DNA from: Ruminococcus sp.
Lineage (GTDB): Bacteria; Bacillota; Clostridia; Oscillospirales; Ruminococcaceae
Direction: 5' to 3'
Length of the DNA: 35,739 nucleotides
NCBI GenBank assembly: GCA_023667165.1
Contig: JAMPAO010000012.1
Location: forward strand, 1-35,739
Shown: one piece after another, positions 15,483-24,258 of the stretch
Numbering within the stretch: the stretch's first letter is position 1
How the letters are laid out: the number at the start of each line of letters is the position of its first letter
Translations under genes and position numbers: made by a program
The notes under the pieces: model-generated
What the model was told of the DNA's origin: nothing
The model's input: only the letters and a program-made list of their open reading frames with translations
Databases searched by the model: none

Positions 15483-18137
15483 TTATTCCGGCAATACCGA
15501 AGCTCTCTCCTCCAGAACTCTTCTGACCGTCTGCTCCAGCACGGGGATATCCACGGGCTTTGCCACATGAGCGTCCATGCCCGCCTGAAGCGCGTCCCTG
15601 ACGTCCTCGGCGAACGCGTTTGCGGTCATTGCGATGATCGGTACCGAGGCGGCTCTCGGGTGAGGCAGCGACCTTATGAGGCGGGTAGCGTCGTAGCCGT
15701 TCATCACGGGCATCTGCACGTCCATCAGAATTATGTCGTACTTCTGCGGATCGCTGTTTTCAAACTCCTCTGCGGCGGCCTTTCCGTTTTCGCACACCGT
15801 GCATTCCGCACCGGTCATTCCCAGCAGCTCCGTAAGGATCTCGGCGTTTATCTCGTTATCCTCCGCCACCAGTATATGCATACCCTTGAAAACGCTTTCG
15901 TCCCGCTCCTCGGAAGATCCTCCGCGCTTTACCAGCGTTTCCACCCTGCGGCAGAAGCCGGTGAGGAAGAACGGCTTCGGCAGGAATGCGTCCACGCCTG
16001 CGGCTGAACCGTCGCTTTCTATATCCGCCCAGTCGAAGTCCGTAAGCACTATTATGGGGATATCCTTGGATATTTCCCCCCGTATCCGCTTAGCCGTTTC
16101 AAGTCCGTCCATATTCGGCATCTGCCAGTCCAGCAGGATAATATCGTACGGCTTCTCCGTCTGCGCCCGTTTTATCATTTCCATGGCGTCCGAGCCGCTC
16201 AGAGCGTAATCCACGGTTACTCCCGTGCCCTCCATTTTCATCAGGATATCGCGGCAGATGATCTCCTCGTTGTCCACGGTGATCATTTTCGAGATCCCCC
16301 GATCCTTCCAGAAATCGGCGTCGATGACCTCTCCGCTTATCTGTAAGCTCAGATCCACCGTAAATTTCGTACCCTTGTCCTTTTCGCTCTCCACGTCGAT
16401 GGTGCCGCCCATAAGGTCTATAAGGTTTTTCGTGATGGCCATTCCCAGACCGGTGCCCTGTATCTTGTTGGTAACGCTGTCCTCCTCTCTCGTAAAGGAG
16501 TGGAACAGCTTTTTCATGTACTCCTTTGTCATGCCGTAGCCGTTGTCCTCAACGATGAACCTGTATCTTGCAAACTGCATATTATTCTGCCGCAGCTCCT
16601 GCACCGTAAGGCTTACCCTGCCGCCGTCGGGAGTGTACTTGACGGCGTTGGAGAGGAGGTTGAGCAGTATCTGATTGAGCCGCAGCTTGTCCATTACCGC
16701 GTTTTCGTGCTTCAGATCCACGCACCTTACCTCGAAGGTATGTCCCTTGGCCTTCATCTGCGGACGGATAATGCCGTCGATGTCCTCGATAAGCTCCATT
16801 ACGTTCTCGCCGGATAAATTGAGGGTGGTCTTGCCCGCCTCGATCTTGCTTATATCCAGTATATCGTTGATAAGACCCAGCAGATGCTGACCGGAGGATG
16901 TTATTTTCCGTGTATATTCCCTTACTCTTTCGGGACTTTCCGCGTCCCTTGCCAGCAGTGCGGAAAAGCCGATGATAGCGTTCATGGGAGTGCGTATGTC
17001 GTGGCTCATATTCGACAGAAAGGAGCTTTTTGCCTTGTTTGCCTCCTCCGCGATGAGCAGAGCCTGTTCTGCGGTTTCCTTTGCCTTTGCGAGCATTGAG
17101 TTGGATTCCGCCAGCTTAGCGTTCATCTCTTCCTTTCGGCGCAGATTTTCCTGCTCCTGCCTGAACAGCTTCAGGCTGCTCTGCTGCCTTGACACGGCGA
17201 TGCAGGCAAGCGCCAGCAGCACCACCATCACCACTCCCAGCAGCAGCAGGGTGCGTATCACCGTGCTTACCATATTTACCGTTCCCGAAGCCACGTACTT
17301 TGCGGGGATAAGGAACAAAAGCAGCGTGTCGTACTCGTCCAGAGCCGTAATGCAGTAATAATACTCCACGCCCTCGTTTATGAACCATGCGCTGAGAGTG
17401 TGATTTTCCGCCTGTCCGAGAGCGGCTTTTATGTCGGGGCAGCTCTGCCCCTCCATTTCCTCCAGCACCTTTATGACGTTGTAAGCCTTTATGGTGTTCA
17501 CGCCCGACAGATCGTCGTGCATTCTCGTGCCGTTGCTTTTGAGGATATAGGTTTCGTTGCGGCTGCCGTAAGCCGAGCTGTCGTAATATTTTGTAAGGGT
17601 GCTCACGTCCTTGAGCAGGATGATGTGAGTAAATTCCGCGCCGTCGTCCTCCGCCCTGAGAGGGCGTTCCAGCCGCTGAACGAACGCCCAGAAGCTGCCT
17701 CCGTAAAGGCTGCTGTCGGTGATAAAGGCGTAGCTGTCCTCTCCGCTGGATATAATGTCGATATCCTGCCATACGCCGTGCTTGCCGGCAGAGTCGTAGC
17801 AGTTGCCCAGGCTGTCGAGCATCATGACCGAAGCTGTGATGTTTTCCGTTTCCAGCAGCTTTTCCAGTCCGTCGATGTAGCGGTCTATCTCCTCCGCCGA
17901 GCCGAGCCTTGTGTTTTTCACGATATTGGCGGCGGCGGAAAGATAATTCCTGTTGGAATTAAGAGCGTTGTCCAGATTGACGCGCACCTGAGAGGTGATC
18001 TCCACAAGCTGTGTGGTGCGCTCTTCGTATATCTGCCCGTCCAGATAATTTTTGAAAAAGAAGCCTCCCAGCACGAACAAAATCAGTATACAAGCCGTAA
18101 GCGCCGCCGGAAGAATATAGCTTTTTTTGAATTTCAA
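15483..18137 (-). CDS. Hybrid sensor histidine kinase with two receiver domains
   Basis: An 884-residue membrane kinase. TM1 (about 8-28), a roughly 260-residue extracytoplasmic region (30-290, probably a double-Cache-like fold), TM2 (about 294-316), then a coiled segment (320-370). HisKA has phospho-acceptor His379 in SHDIRTP; the ATPase domain has N-box NLLSNAVKYTPDGG, DNGYGM and GTGLGMAITKNLIDLMGG. REC1 carries Asp670 (IILLDWQMPNMDG) and REC2 Asp806 (IILMDVQMPVMNG); both have the downstream Lys (LPKP, VAKP). The start is TTG at 18137 with AAGGGGGC upstream; no ATG alternative covers TM1. There is no DNA-binding output domain, so the phosphoryl group must pass to an unlinked partner. It is the last gene of an operon with two receptor-like lipoproteins, which are candidate ligand presenters. 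Confidence 0.93.
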   Translation of the reverse strand: MKFKKSYILPAALTACILILFVLGGFFFKNYLDGQIYEERTTQLVEITSQVRVNLDNALNSNRNYLSAAANIVKNTRLGSAEEIDRYIDGLEKLLETENITASVMMLDSLGNCYDSAGKHGVWQDIDIISSGEDSYAFITDSSLYGGSFWAFVQRLERPLRAEDDGAEFTHIILLKDVSTLTKYYDSSAYGSRNETYILKSNGTRMHDDLSGVNTIKAYNVIKVLEEMEGQSCPDIKAALGQAENHTLSAWFINEGVEYYYCITALDEYDTLLLFLIPAKYVASGTVNMVSTVIRTLLLLGVVMVVLLALACIAVSRQQSSLKLFRQEQENLRRKEEMNAKLAESNSMLAKAKETAEQALLIAEEANKAKSSFLSNMSHDIRTPMNAIIGFSALLARDAESPERVREYTRKITSSGQHLLGLINDILDISKIEAGKTTLNLSGENVMELIEDIDGIIRPQMKAKGHTFEVRCVDLKHENAVMDKLRLNQILLNLLSNAVKYTPDGGRVSLTVQELRQNNMQFARYRFIVEDNGYGMTKEYMKKLFHSFTREEDSVTNKIQGTGLGMAITKNLIDLMGGTIDVESEKDKGTKFTVDLSLQISGEVIDADFWKDRGISKMITVDNEEIICRDILMKMEGTGVTVDYALSGSDAMEMIKRAQTEKPYDIILLDWQMPNMDGLETAKRIRGEISKDIPIIVLTDFDWADIESDGSAAGVDAFLPKPFFLTGFCRRVETLVKRGGSSEERDESVFKGMHILVAEDNEINAEILTELLGMTGAECTVCENGKAAAEEFENSDPQKYDIILMDVQMPVMNGYDATRLIRSLPHPRAASVPIIAMTANAFAEDVRDALQAGMDAHVAKPVDIPVLEQTVRRVLEERASVLPE

Positions 18138-18139
18138 CC

Positions 18140-18160
18140 GATCGCCCCCTTGTGCCGATC
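18140..18160 (-). promoter_or_regulatory. Ribosome binding site in a hairpin loop before the TTG start
   Basis: Minus-strand GATCG (18160-18156) and CGATC (18144-18140) flank the kinase ribosome binding site AGGGGG (18150-18145). Another 7-bp stem, GTTCAAG/CTTGAAC with a 7-base loop (18175-18195), lies just upstream. Together with the TTG start they suggest damped or regulated translation of the kinase. Confidence 0.4.
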
Positions 18161-18235
18161 AATACCCTGTTCATGTTCAAGCCGCAGTCTTGAACTTTCT
18201 TACTTTCCGCCTCTTGCTTCTTAAAATTGATTTCC

Positions 18236-20059
18236 TTAGGTCAGCTTAATGTAATCCGTCGGTTCGGCAAGAGGCGTTCCGGAGGAAAGACGGCCGACAA
18301 TGATCTGCTTGAAGCTTGTGCCGAAAAACGACATTTCCGTGACCCCCGCCGCCTCCATGGCGTCGTCGAGCATAAGTACGATGCTTATTACCGCCGTTAC
18401 CGAATACGTCCTGCTCCTGTCGATCTCGCCGCCGTCTGCGGTGAGCCTTATCAGCTTATACCCGCCGTCCGTCTTTTCGATCTCCATCTCAAAGCCGCTG
18501 GACGTATACAGCGTTGAGTCGTTTATCACCGATCCCCGCTTGCCCCGGGCGGTAAGCACGTAATCCACGTACCTGTAAAGCTGATCGCCCGTCATTTGGC
18601 AGGTGACGACTCCTATGGTTTCGCCCATTGTCAGAAATCCGAGCTGCTCCTCCGTGTAATCTCCCGGGGCAATGTTCCCCGCAGTGCAGGCGGCGGGCGC
18701 GATAAGCAGCTCCGTTCCCGTAGCCTCCCGCACCGAGTTCATCACAGCGGAAGCGGCTCTGCTGCCGTGTTCGGGATCGAAAGCGTACTCATATCCTTCG
18801 TCTATATGAGCCGCCGTGACTGCGGCGGGTCTTTCCTCCGCCAGAGCTGCGTTAAACGCCCCGAACGCCTGGCGGGCGTTTCCGTACTCGCCCCGTATCA
18901 TGCCCTGGACGATTTTTTGGGACACGGAAAACATATCCGCCGAGGCAAGCCTTATGTAAAGCCGTCCGTCGCCGGCGTATTCCTGCACCTGCCCCATCTG
19001 CGGGGAAAGGTCTATGCCTATATCGCTGCTGTAGGATACCATATTCTGATTTGCTGCGATCCTGCGCAGACCGTCCTCGCTGAGCATAACGCTTATTATG
19101 TCGAGGATCAGCTTTTTGCGTTCTTCGTCCTCCTCGGCGGATGCGTTTGCGGCTATCTGAAACGCGGGATAGGTCAGGTAAAGGTTGTCCTCCTCCGTTT
19201 CACCGAAATAGGGAGCCATTACCAGCTCCATGCCGTCCTTTGAATATCTCGCCGCCTCGTCGCCCGTGCCGCGCGTCATAGCCATTTCGCCGTTTGCGAA
19301 CCGTGCGAGCATATCCTCGTGGCTTATTTCGAGATTGTCCTCTCCGACCCCCGTAAGCTCCGTAAATTCCGCCATTTTCTCAAAAGCGGGCAGCCAGACC
19401 TCCTCGCTCAGCTCGTTTATCTCGCCCGATTCGTATTTCTGCCGCCACTGCCGCCCCTCGTAGGAGGACAGCGCGGCGGCGGAAAGACCCTGAAGCATTT
19501 CCATGCAGGTAAAATCCGCCGCAAAATTGGAGCCGAACGGACTTATGCCCTTTTCCGTCAGCGCCCTGCATACGCTTACAAACTCGCCGTAATCGGAGGG
19601 AACGGAAAGACCGTTTTCCTCCAGCATGGTCTTGTTTATGATGATACCGTCCACCTCCGCGCAGGTAGGCAGCCAGTTGACCGTGCCGTCCTCGTAGGTA
19701 TAGCTGCGCAGATAGGACGAATTAAAGCCGGCGGCGACGTCCGTGCCGCTGAGATCCATAAGAGAATCCCTCAGCTCCGCCACGTCCCGCAGCGAAAATC
19801 TTCTCAGTGTAAGGATATCCGGCAGATCTCCCCGTTCATCCTTGAAGCGGTAGAAATCTGCGGAATTGGTAGCCACGTAAAAGGTGATATCCGCCTGCGG
19901 AAAGCTGTCCTGCAAAAATTTTCCGTACTGCTCGGTAAGCTGATCGCTCCATAAAGCCACAGTCACCCGCTGACGGACGTTTTCCGCCTTGGCGCCGCAG
20001 CCGGAAAACGCTCCCGCAAGGACCGCCGCGGACAAAAGCAGGCAAATAAATCTTTTCAT
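18236..20059 (-). CDS. Solute-binding-like lipoprotein with 5'-nucleotidase C-terminal-like domain (B)
   Basis: A 607-residue predicted lipoprotein: MKRFICLLLSAAVL signal, lipobox FSGC with Cys21. ATG at 20059 is supported by AAGGAG (20075-20070). Residues 30-420 look like a two-lobed binding protein (VTVALWSDQLTEQYGKFLQD, PDILTLRRF, IIINKTMLEENGLSVPSDYG, GEMAMTRGTGDEAARY). The last about 165 residues resemble the 5'-nucleotidase C-terminal domain: CQMTGDQLYRYVDYVL, then SSGFEMEIEKTDGGYKLIRL and DRSRTYSVTAVISI. The metallophosphatase domain that normally precedes it is absent, so a binding role is more likely than catalysis. No permease is nearby. It lies 29 bases after paralogue A and 98 before the kinase. 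The domain call is by eye. Confidence 0.7.
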   Translation of the reverse strand: MKRFICLLLSAAVLAGAFSGCGAKAENVRQRVTVALWSDQLTEQYGKFLQDSFPQADITFYVATNSADFYRFKDERGDLPDILTLRRFSLRDVAELRDSLMDLSGTDVAAGFNSSYLRSYTYEDGTVNWLPTCAEVDGIIINKTMLEENGLSVPSDYGEFVSVCRALTEKGISPFGSNFAADFTCMEMLQGLSAAALSSYEGRQWRQKYESGEINELSEEVWLPAFEKMAEFTELTGVGEDNLEISHEDMLARFANGEMAMTRGTGDEAARYSKDGMELVMAPYFGETEEDNLYLTYPAFQIAANASAEEDEERKKLILDIISVMLSEDGLRRIAANQNMVSYSSDIGIDLSPQMGQVQEYAGDGRLYIRLASADMFSVSQKIVQGMIRGEYGNARQAFGAFNAALAEERPAAVTAAHIDEGYEYAFDPEHGSRAASAVMNSVREATGTELLIAPAACTAGNIAPGDYTEEQLGFLTMGETIGVVTCQMTGDQLYRYVDYVLTARGKRGSVINDSTLYTSSGFEMEIEKTDGGYKLIRLTADGGEIDRSRTYSVTAVISIVLMLDDAMEAAGVTEMSFFGTSFKQIIVGRLSSGTPLAEPTDYIKLT

Positions 20060-20088
20060 TGTCAAAAATCTCCTTGATAACCGGCGGT

Positions 20089-21894
20089 TCAGTCCCACAG
20101 ATCCTCGTTCGGTGAAACGGTTTTCTTCTCGCCCAGCCATTCTCTCAGCGAGGTGCGCAGGGACAGCTTTTCCATGACCGCGCCGTACTCGCCGGCAGTT
20201 TCCTCCGTATAACCGTACATGGGGAACGCGGCGGAATAGGAAGCGTCGTCCTCAAGCTCCGCGCCGCCCTTGGTAACGAGCGCATACGGGTAATTCAGCT
20301 CCTCCGTCAGATCCAGACCGTGCTCCGCCAGAGCCTTGATCTGCGCCCCTGTCATGGTCATCACGGCGTATTCGCCGTCGTTGCCCGGGCAAATTGTGTT
20401 TGATATCTCCGAGTTTATGCCGCCCGTGTACAGCTTTCCCGATACGCCGTTTTTGAGCTTCACGCCGTCCTTGTACTGCGTGCCGTAGGGGATAAGAGCC
20501 GCGTCCGCTCCCGAGATCTCGCCCAGAGCCATGCCGATCAGACGGGCGGTTTCTTCAAGCGTAAAATCTCCCGTGCTTTCGCAGAAATAGGAAGCCGCCC
20601 TGTTTTCTATATATGTCGTCTGGAGCTGATCCATTCGGGCAATGCACGCTTTTCCGTCCATGCCGTTTTCCCCTCTGAACCATTCCTTGTAAGCCTGTCC
20701 CATATCCGCAAGAACGTTTTCCCAGCCGGCGTAGGTCATGTGGAACGCCTTTCCCGCGCTCATGGCGTTCACCGCGTCGTATATCATGGAATCCTCCGGT
20801 ATCTCCGCAGTTTTCAGCACGCTTGTAACGCAGGGATTATCCTCCCTGATGAATACGCTCTGTCCCTCGTCGGAATAAAGCAGGGAAAGCAGCCTCAGAG
20901 CCTTTTCCAGCTTTGCCTCGTTCCCCGGCTCCGCCAGACGGCTGCTGATCCCTATGTAGCTTGTGGGGTTGTACATATAGATGTTCTTGCTGCCGTCCTC
21001 GCCCACGTAGGGCATCATTCCCCATTCGTCCCCGCTTGACATATAAGGCGACTCCACCAACGCGGACATGGTGAAGAACACGGCTTTCCTGCCCGCCATG
21101 TAATCCTCTATAAGCTCGCTGTTTGAGCGGTCGTCGGGATCGGCGCAATACATACCGATGTCAATGTATTTCTGAACATAGTCCATCGATTCCTCCCAGA
21201 CGCCCTCCGCGGAAGCGTCCCCCGCCAGGAAATCCCGTTCCCACTTGCTGCCCTCGGGCGTGGTAAGGCTGCCCGTTTTCGCAAGGTTGAGCACGGCGGA
21301 AAAGGCGTTGCCCGTAAGCTGCGAGCCCACGACCCCGGGGATCATTCCCTTGTCCTTTATCTCGCCGCACAGAGCATCCAGCTCCCTGTAATTTTGGGGC
21401 AGCTCCCAGCCCATTTCCTCCATAAGCGTCTTGTTGTACAAAATGCCGTACATGGCGTTGCTTACGGGCAGCAGATAAACGCCGCCGTCGATGGATACCT
21501 GATCGAGCACCGAGGTGGATATATTATTCATAAAATCATAGCCGGACAGATCCAGCAGCCGTTCCTTGGCAAGCTCCCTGTCCAGTATCTGGGACGTGCT
21601 GAACAGATCGGGGATATCGTCCCCTCTCATCTGCGCCCAGCTATAGCCGGTGTAATTCGCTCCGTCGTAGCCTATGTAATCTATCTCGATATCGGGGTAT
21701 GTTTCACCCAGCAGCTCCCAGAAGCTGTCGTAGCCGCCCCAGGTCACCCAGCTAAGGGCGTCCGAGCCGGTGCCGCCCGCAGAAACCCCGTCCGATACGG
21801 CGTTTTCCGCGGTCTGCTCCGACTGAGCGCAGCCGCAGAGAAGAATGAACGCAGCCGATAATGCGGCCGCCCTGTCAGACAATTTTTTACGCAT
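20089..21894 (-). CDS. Solute-binding-like lipoprotein with 5'-nucleotidase C-terminal-like domain (A)
   Basis: A 601-residue predicted lipoprotein and first gene of the kinase operon. Lipobox LCGC with Cys22; ATG 21894 has AAAGGAG upstream. The N-terminal about 430 residues follow the sugar-binding-protein pattern (DALSWVTWGGYDSFWELL, IPDLFSTSQILDRELAKERL, NAMYGILYNKTLMEEMGWELP, AGRKAVFFTMSALV, YNPTSYIGISSRLA). The C-terminal about 145 residues resemble a 5'-nucleotidase C-terminal domain (ETARLIGMALGEISGADAAL, a G-Y-rich region, AVMTMTGAQIKALAEHGLDL). It is a diverged paralogue of gene product B with the same domain order. Role inferred from context: extracellular receptor for the hybrid kinase, or a receptor pair with different ligands. 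Confidence 0.7.
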   Translation of the reverse strand: MRKKLSDRAAALSAAFILLCGCAQSEQTAENAVSDGVSAGGTGSDALSWVTWGGYDSFWELLGETYPDIEIDYIGYDGANYTGYSWAQMRGDDIPDLFSTSQILDRELAKERLLDLSGYDFMNNISTSVLDQVSIDGGVYLLPVSNAMYGILYNKTLMEEMGWELPQNYRELDALCGEIKDKGMIPGVVGSQLTGNAFSAVLNLAKTGSLTTPEGSKWERDFLAGDASAEGVWEESMDYVQKYIDIGMYCADPDDRSNSELIEDYMAGRKAVFFTMSALVESPYMSSGDEWGMMPYVGEDGSKNIYMYNPTSYIGISSRLAEPGNEAKLEKALRLLSLLYSDEGQSVFIREDNPCVTSVLKTAEIPEDSMIYDAVNAMSAGKAFHMTYAGWENVLADMGQAYKEWFRGENGMDGKACIARMDQLQTTYIENRAASYFCESTGDFTLEETARLIGMALGEISGADAALIPYGTQYKDGVKLKNGVSGKLYTGGINSEISNTICPGNDGEYAVMTMTGAQIKALAEHGLDLTEELNYPYALVTKGGAELEDDASYSAAFPMYGYTEETAGEYGAVMEKLSLRTSLREWLGEKKTVSPNEDLWD

Positions 21895-21978
21895 AAAAAT
21901 GCAGACTCCTTTCCGATGATAAAAGCGCGTTCCCTTGCAGGCTTACGCGGATAAAAAACCCAATTTTCAACGGAATAT

Positions 21979-22007
21979 ATTATATCACCCGCATATAGAA
22001 ATGTCAA
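21979..22007 (-). promoter_or_regulatory. Promoter of the receptor/kinase operon
   Basis: Minus-strand TTGACA (22007-22002), 17-base spacer, TATAAT (21984-21979) preceded by TGA, so all consensus positions plus an extended -10 are present. It should be strong unless repressed. Confidence 0.85.
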
Positions 22008-22055
22008 TATTTTTTTATTGCGTTTTTTTGAAAATTACGCGTCTGTTATATGAAC

Positions 22056-23480
22056 TTAGTTAACGCCCGTGCCGTACCGAGCCGCGCGTTTCGTATCTCC
22101 CGCGTCCTGTCTCAGGCACGGTCTTTTTCGGGAAACGGAGGCAAAAATAACGACGGCTGCCGCTGCGGTAAGTATCTCCGCAATGGGGAACACCGCCCAT
22201 AAAAGCGGCTTCATGCTGCTGTCGAGCCTTGCGGCATGCGCGAATATCAGCGCGGCGGGGAATACGAACAGGACCTGTCTGCAAACGGATACCGCAAGAG
22301 AGCCGAAGCCGCTTCCCAGCGCCTGGAATATGCCCTGAAACGCGATGTTTATCCCCGCAAAGACCAGTCCCGCCGATATTATGCGTATGGCGCTCACGCA
22401 CAGCGCCCCTGTTTCGCCCGACAGTCCGAAGATCCCCGCAAGCGGCTCCGCGAATATCTCAAGCACAGCGCAGCCGGCAAGCATAACGGCGGCGGTGTAT
22501 ATATGCCCGAATTTAACGCAGTCCCGCACTCTTTCCCTGCTGCCCATTCCGTAGCTGTAAGCCGTTATGGGGGTAATGGCGTCCCTCATGCCGAACGCCG
22601 CGAAAAGCAGGAACTGCTGTATCTTGTAATACAGTCCGTAAGCCGTGACCATATTTTCGTCAACGCTTTTGAGAATAATGTTCATCCCGTAGGTCATAAC
22701 GGAAATGAGCGCCTGGGAAACGATCGCGGGAACGCCTACCGAATAGATGATTCCGATTATCTTAAGCGACGGCTTGAAGCAGCCGAGCCTTATTTTCACA
22801 GCTCCGTTGAATTTCAGATGGAGTATCAGAGCCGCCGCAAAGGAAGCCGTCTGCCCTATGACCGTTGCGTAAGCCGCTCCCCGCACTCCCATTTCGGGAG
22901 CGCCGAACATCCCGTATATCAGTATGGGGTCGAGGACGATGTTCGTGACCGCGCCGATTATCTGCGCCGCAGTCGAGCAAACGGAATGACCCGCAGCCTG
23001 TAGGATCTTTTCAAACACCGCGAACATGGACATTCCGAGAGAAAAAACGCAGCATATCCGCAGGTATTGCGTACCCAATGCGGCGCATACGGCGTTGTCC
23101 GTCTGCGAGCCGATGTAAGCCTCCGCGCCGAACAGACCGAATATAAGGAAAGCGGCGCTTATGGCTGCCCCGAGGACAACGGCGTTCCCCGCCGCCTTTC
23201 CCGCAAGCTCTCCGTCCTTCTGCCCGAGCGCCCTTGCGATGAGAACGTTCACGCCCACGCCCGTGCCGACGCCTGCCGCCACCATAAGTATCTGCATGGG
23301 GAACGCCAGCGTAAGGGCGTTCAGAGCCTCCTCGCCGCCCTGTTCCATATTGGACACGAACGCGCTGTCCACGATATTGTAGACCGCCTGGAGCGTCATT
23401 GAAACGATCATCGGCATACCCATTGACAGCATGAGCCTTTTCACGGGAACGGCTGCCATTTTTTCTTTTTCAGCTTTCAT
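22056..23480 (-). CDS. MATE family efflux transporter
   Basis: A 474-residue, twelve-helix multidrug/cation antiporter of the MATE (DinF/NorM-like) superfamily. Recognisable stretches: LMLSMGMPMIVSMTLQAVYN, IVDSAFVSNMEQGGEEAL, GVGTGVNV-type segment VGTGVGVNVLIARALGQKD, and the second-half counterpart with IITAYGLY-like TAYGLYYKIQQFL and a terminal basic tail. ATG at 23480 is chosen because GGAGGT (23493-23488) lies seven bases upstream; the open frame extends through the leader palindrome to 23639 and is not coding there. Substrates cannot be predicted; drug or metabolite extrusion driven by Na+ or H+ is typical. Expression appears conditional, with a uORF and terminator-like stem in the leader. 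Confidence 0.92.
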   Translation of the reverse strand: MKAEKEKMAAVPVKRLMLSMGMPMIVSMTLQAVYNIVDSAFVSNMEQGGEEALNALTLAFPMQILMVAAGVGTGVGVNVLIARALGQKDGELAGKAAGNAVVLGAAISAAFLIFGLFGAEAYIGSQTDNAVCAALGTQYLRICCVFSLGMSMFAVFEKILQAAGHSVCSTAAQIIGAVTNIVLDPILIYGMFGAPEMGVRGAAYATVIGQTASFAAALILHLKFNGAVKIRLGCFKPSLKIIGIIYSVGVPAIVSQALISVMTYGMNIILKSVDENMVTAYGLYYKIQQFLLFAAFGMRDAITPITAYSYGMGSRERVRDCVKFGHIYTAAVMLAGCAVLEIFAEPLAGIFGLSGETGALCVSAIRIISAGLVFAGINIAFQGIFQALGSGFGSLAVSVCRQVLFVFPAALIFAHAARLDSSMKPLLWAVFPIAEILTAAAAVVIFASVSRKRPCLRQDAGDTKRAARYGTGVN

Positions 23481-23499
23481 AAAAATTACCTCCGGAAAC

Positions 23500-23662
23500 A
23501 GACCTCCTCGGAAACTTCCGAAGCACCGCCCGACTTGCCCTTTTGCTGTCATGCTTTGTACGTTTTCCTTGCAATACACCAAGTATTCCTGCGGAAAACG
23601 TACTTTGCCCGACAGCAAGATCGCTGCGTCATTCGGCACTTCTACGGTTTCCGAGGAGGTCT
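23500..23662. repeat. 163-bp imperfect palindrome in the MATE leader
   Basis: The ends are a perfect 16-bp inverted repeat (23500-23515 with 23647-23662, AGACCTCCTCGGAAAC). Inside are GCTGTC/GACAGC (23545-23550 with 23611-23616), an 11-bp perfect pair GTACGTTTTCC (23558-23568 with 23593-23603), and AATAC/GTATT near the apex. The whole element folds into one long branched hairpin lying between the terminator-like stem and the MATE ribosome binding site. It could be a MITE-like insertion or a regulatory RNA structure. Confidence 0.75.
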
Positions 23663-23714
23663 AATAAAAAAAACGTGCAGCCTGCCGATCGGAATTACGC
23701 GGTAAGCTACACAT
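23661..23714 (-). CDS. Candidate 17-residue leader peptide (uORF) for the MATE gene
   Basis: The frame encodes MCSLPRNSDRQAARFFY followed by TAG. Its ATG (23714) lies only a few bases from the predicted transcript start (about 23717), so it would be leaderless; no ribosome binding site is visible. The frame spans the whole of a terminator-like hairpin: codons 1-3 are the 5' arm, the T8 tract supplies the FF codons, and the stop falls at the edge of the downstream palindrome. This geometry is what ribosome-mediated attenuation uses. Chance cannot be excluded for so short a frame. Confidence 0.4.
   Translation of the reverse strand: MCSLPRNSDRQAARFFY
23666..23712 (-). terminator. Terminator-like attenuator hairpin in the MATE leader
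   Basis: Minus-strand GTGTAGC (23712-23706) pairs with GCTGCAC (23681-23675, one G-U pair), followed by G and T8 (23673-23666). It sits about 5-50 bases downstream of the promoter start point and before the MATE gene, so it would stop transcription early unless disrupted. Confidence 0.6.
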
Positions 23715-23723
23715 CTTAAAAAT

Positions 23724-23752
23724 ATTATAAGCCCGTAACGCTGCAAAGTCAA
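23724..23752 (-). promoter_or_regulatory. MATE promoter
   Basis: Minus-strand TTGACT (23752-23747), 17-base spacer, TATAAT (23729-23724). Confidence 0.8.
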
Positions 23753-23842
23753 AGGCAATTTTACACAATTTTTCCCTGCCGCGCGCTTGATCGGCTTAGT
23801 GCATTTTTCACCAAGGGCGTTACGTTATCCCGACCGAGCCGC

Positions 23843-24232
23843 TTATACTCCGTTTCTTCTGCTGCCGTTCCCGTCGAATATTTTTTTCATCTTAACCTCC
23901 GTATAGGGGATAACGGCAAGAAGAACGGCGGTCTGCGCGGCGGCGAGCCACAAAAGCGTATTGTAAAGTCCTCCGTCCTCCGTTTCCCGCAGTATCGTCC
24001 ATATGACGGCTCCCGCCGACAGTACTGCGGAAACGGCTCCGCATACTGTCCAGAACCTGCCGCTTATCCTGTGAGCCGTGATCCAGGTGTCGCTGTTTTT
24101 TTGGGATAATTCCGTGCAGTACCCCACCGACCCGCCGAGATCCGGGGGAGCTTTCACGAACCATACCCCGCAGCCGAGCATGACTGCGGGAGCAATAAGA
24201 GAAAATACCGTACAAAAAACGATCTCAAACAT
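23843..24232 (-). CDS. SdpI-family small membrane protein
   Basis: A 129-residue integral membrane protein with three hydrophobic segments (about 4-24, 59-83, 90-108). Between the first and second lies GYCTELSQKNSDTWITAH, matching the GYRT-x-S-x-KN-x-x-TW motif of the SdpI/YhfL group. In Bacillus, SdpI is the immunity protein and signal receptor for the SdpC toxin; here there is no toxin gene next to it, so a general membrane role is equally possible. ATG at 24232 follows an AGGAGGAAAGG box. It is the last gene of the SPFH operon, 26 bases after the ribbon-helix-helix gene. Confidence 0.75.
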   Translation of the reverse strand: MFEIVFCTVFSLIAPAVMLGCGVWFVKAPPDLGGSVGYCTELSQKNSDTWITAHRISGRFWTVCGAVSAVLSAGAVIWTILRETEDGGLYNTLLWLAAAQTAVLLAVIPYTEVKMKKIFDGNGSRRNGV

Positions 24233-24258
24233 TGACCTTTCCTCCTGCCGTATGACGG

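Noticed and set aside
23481..23639. N-terminal extension of the MATE frame
   Set aside because: It only translates the leader palindrome, and the GGAGGT box supports the later ATG.
23732..23825. CGTAACGC/GCGTTACG inverted repeat flanking the MATE promoter region
   Set aside because: 8 bp with a loop of about 80 bases is weak. It is not the TetR operator, which needs adjacent half-sites.
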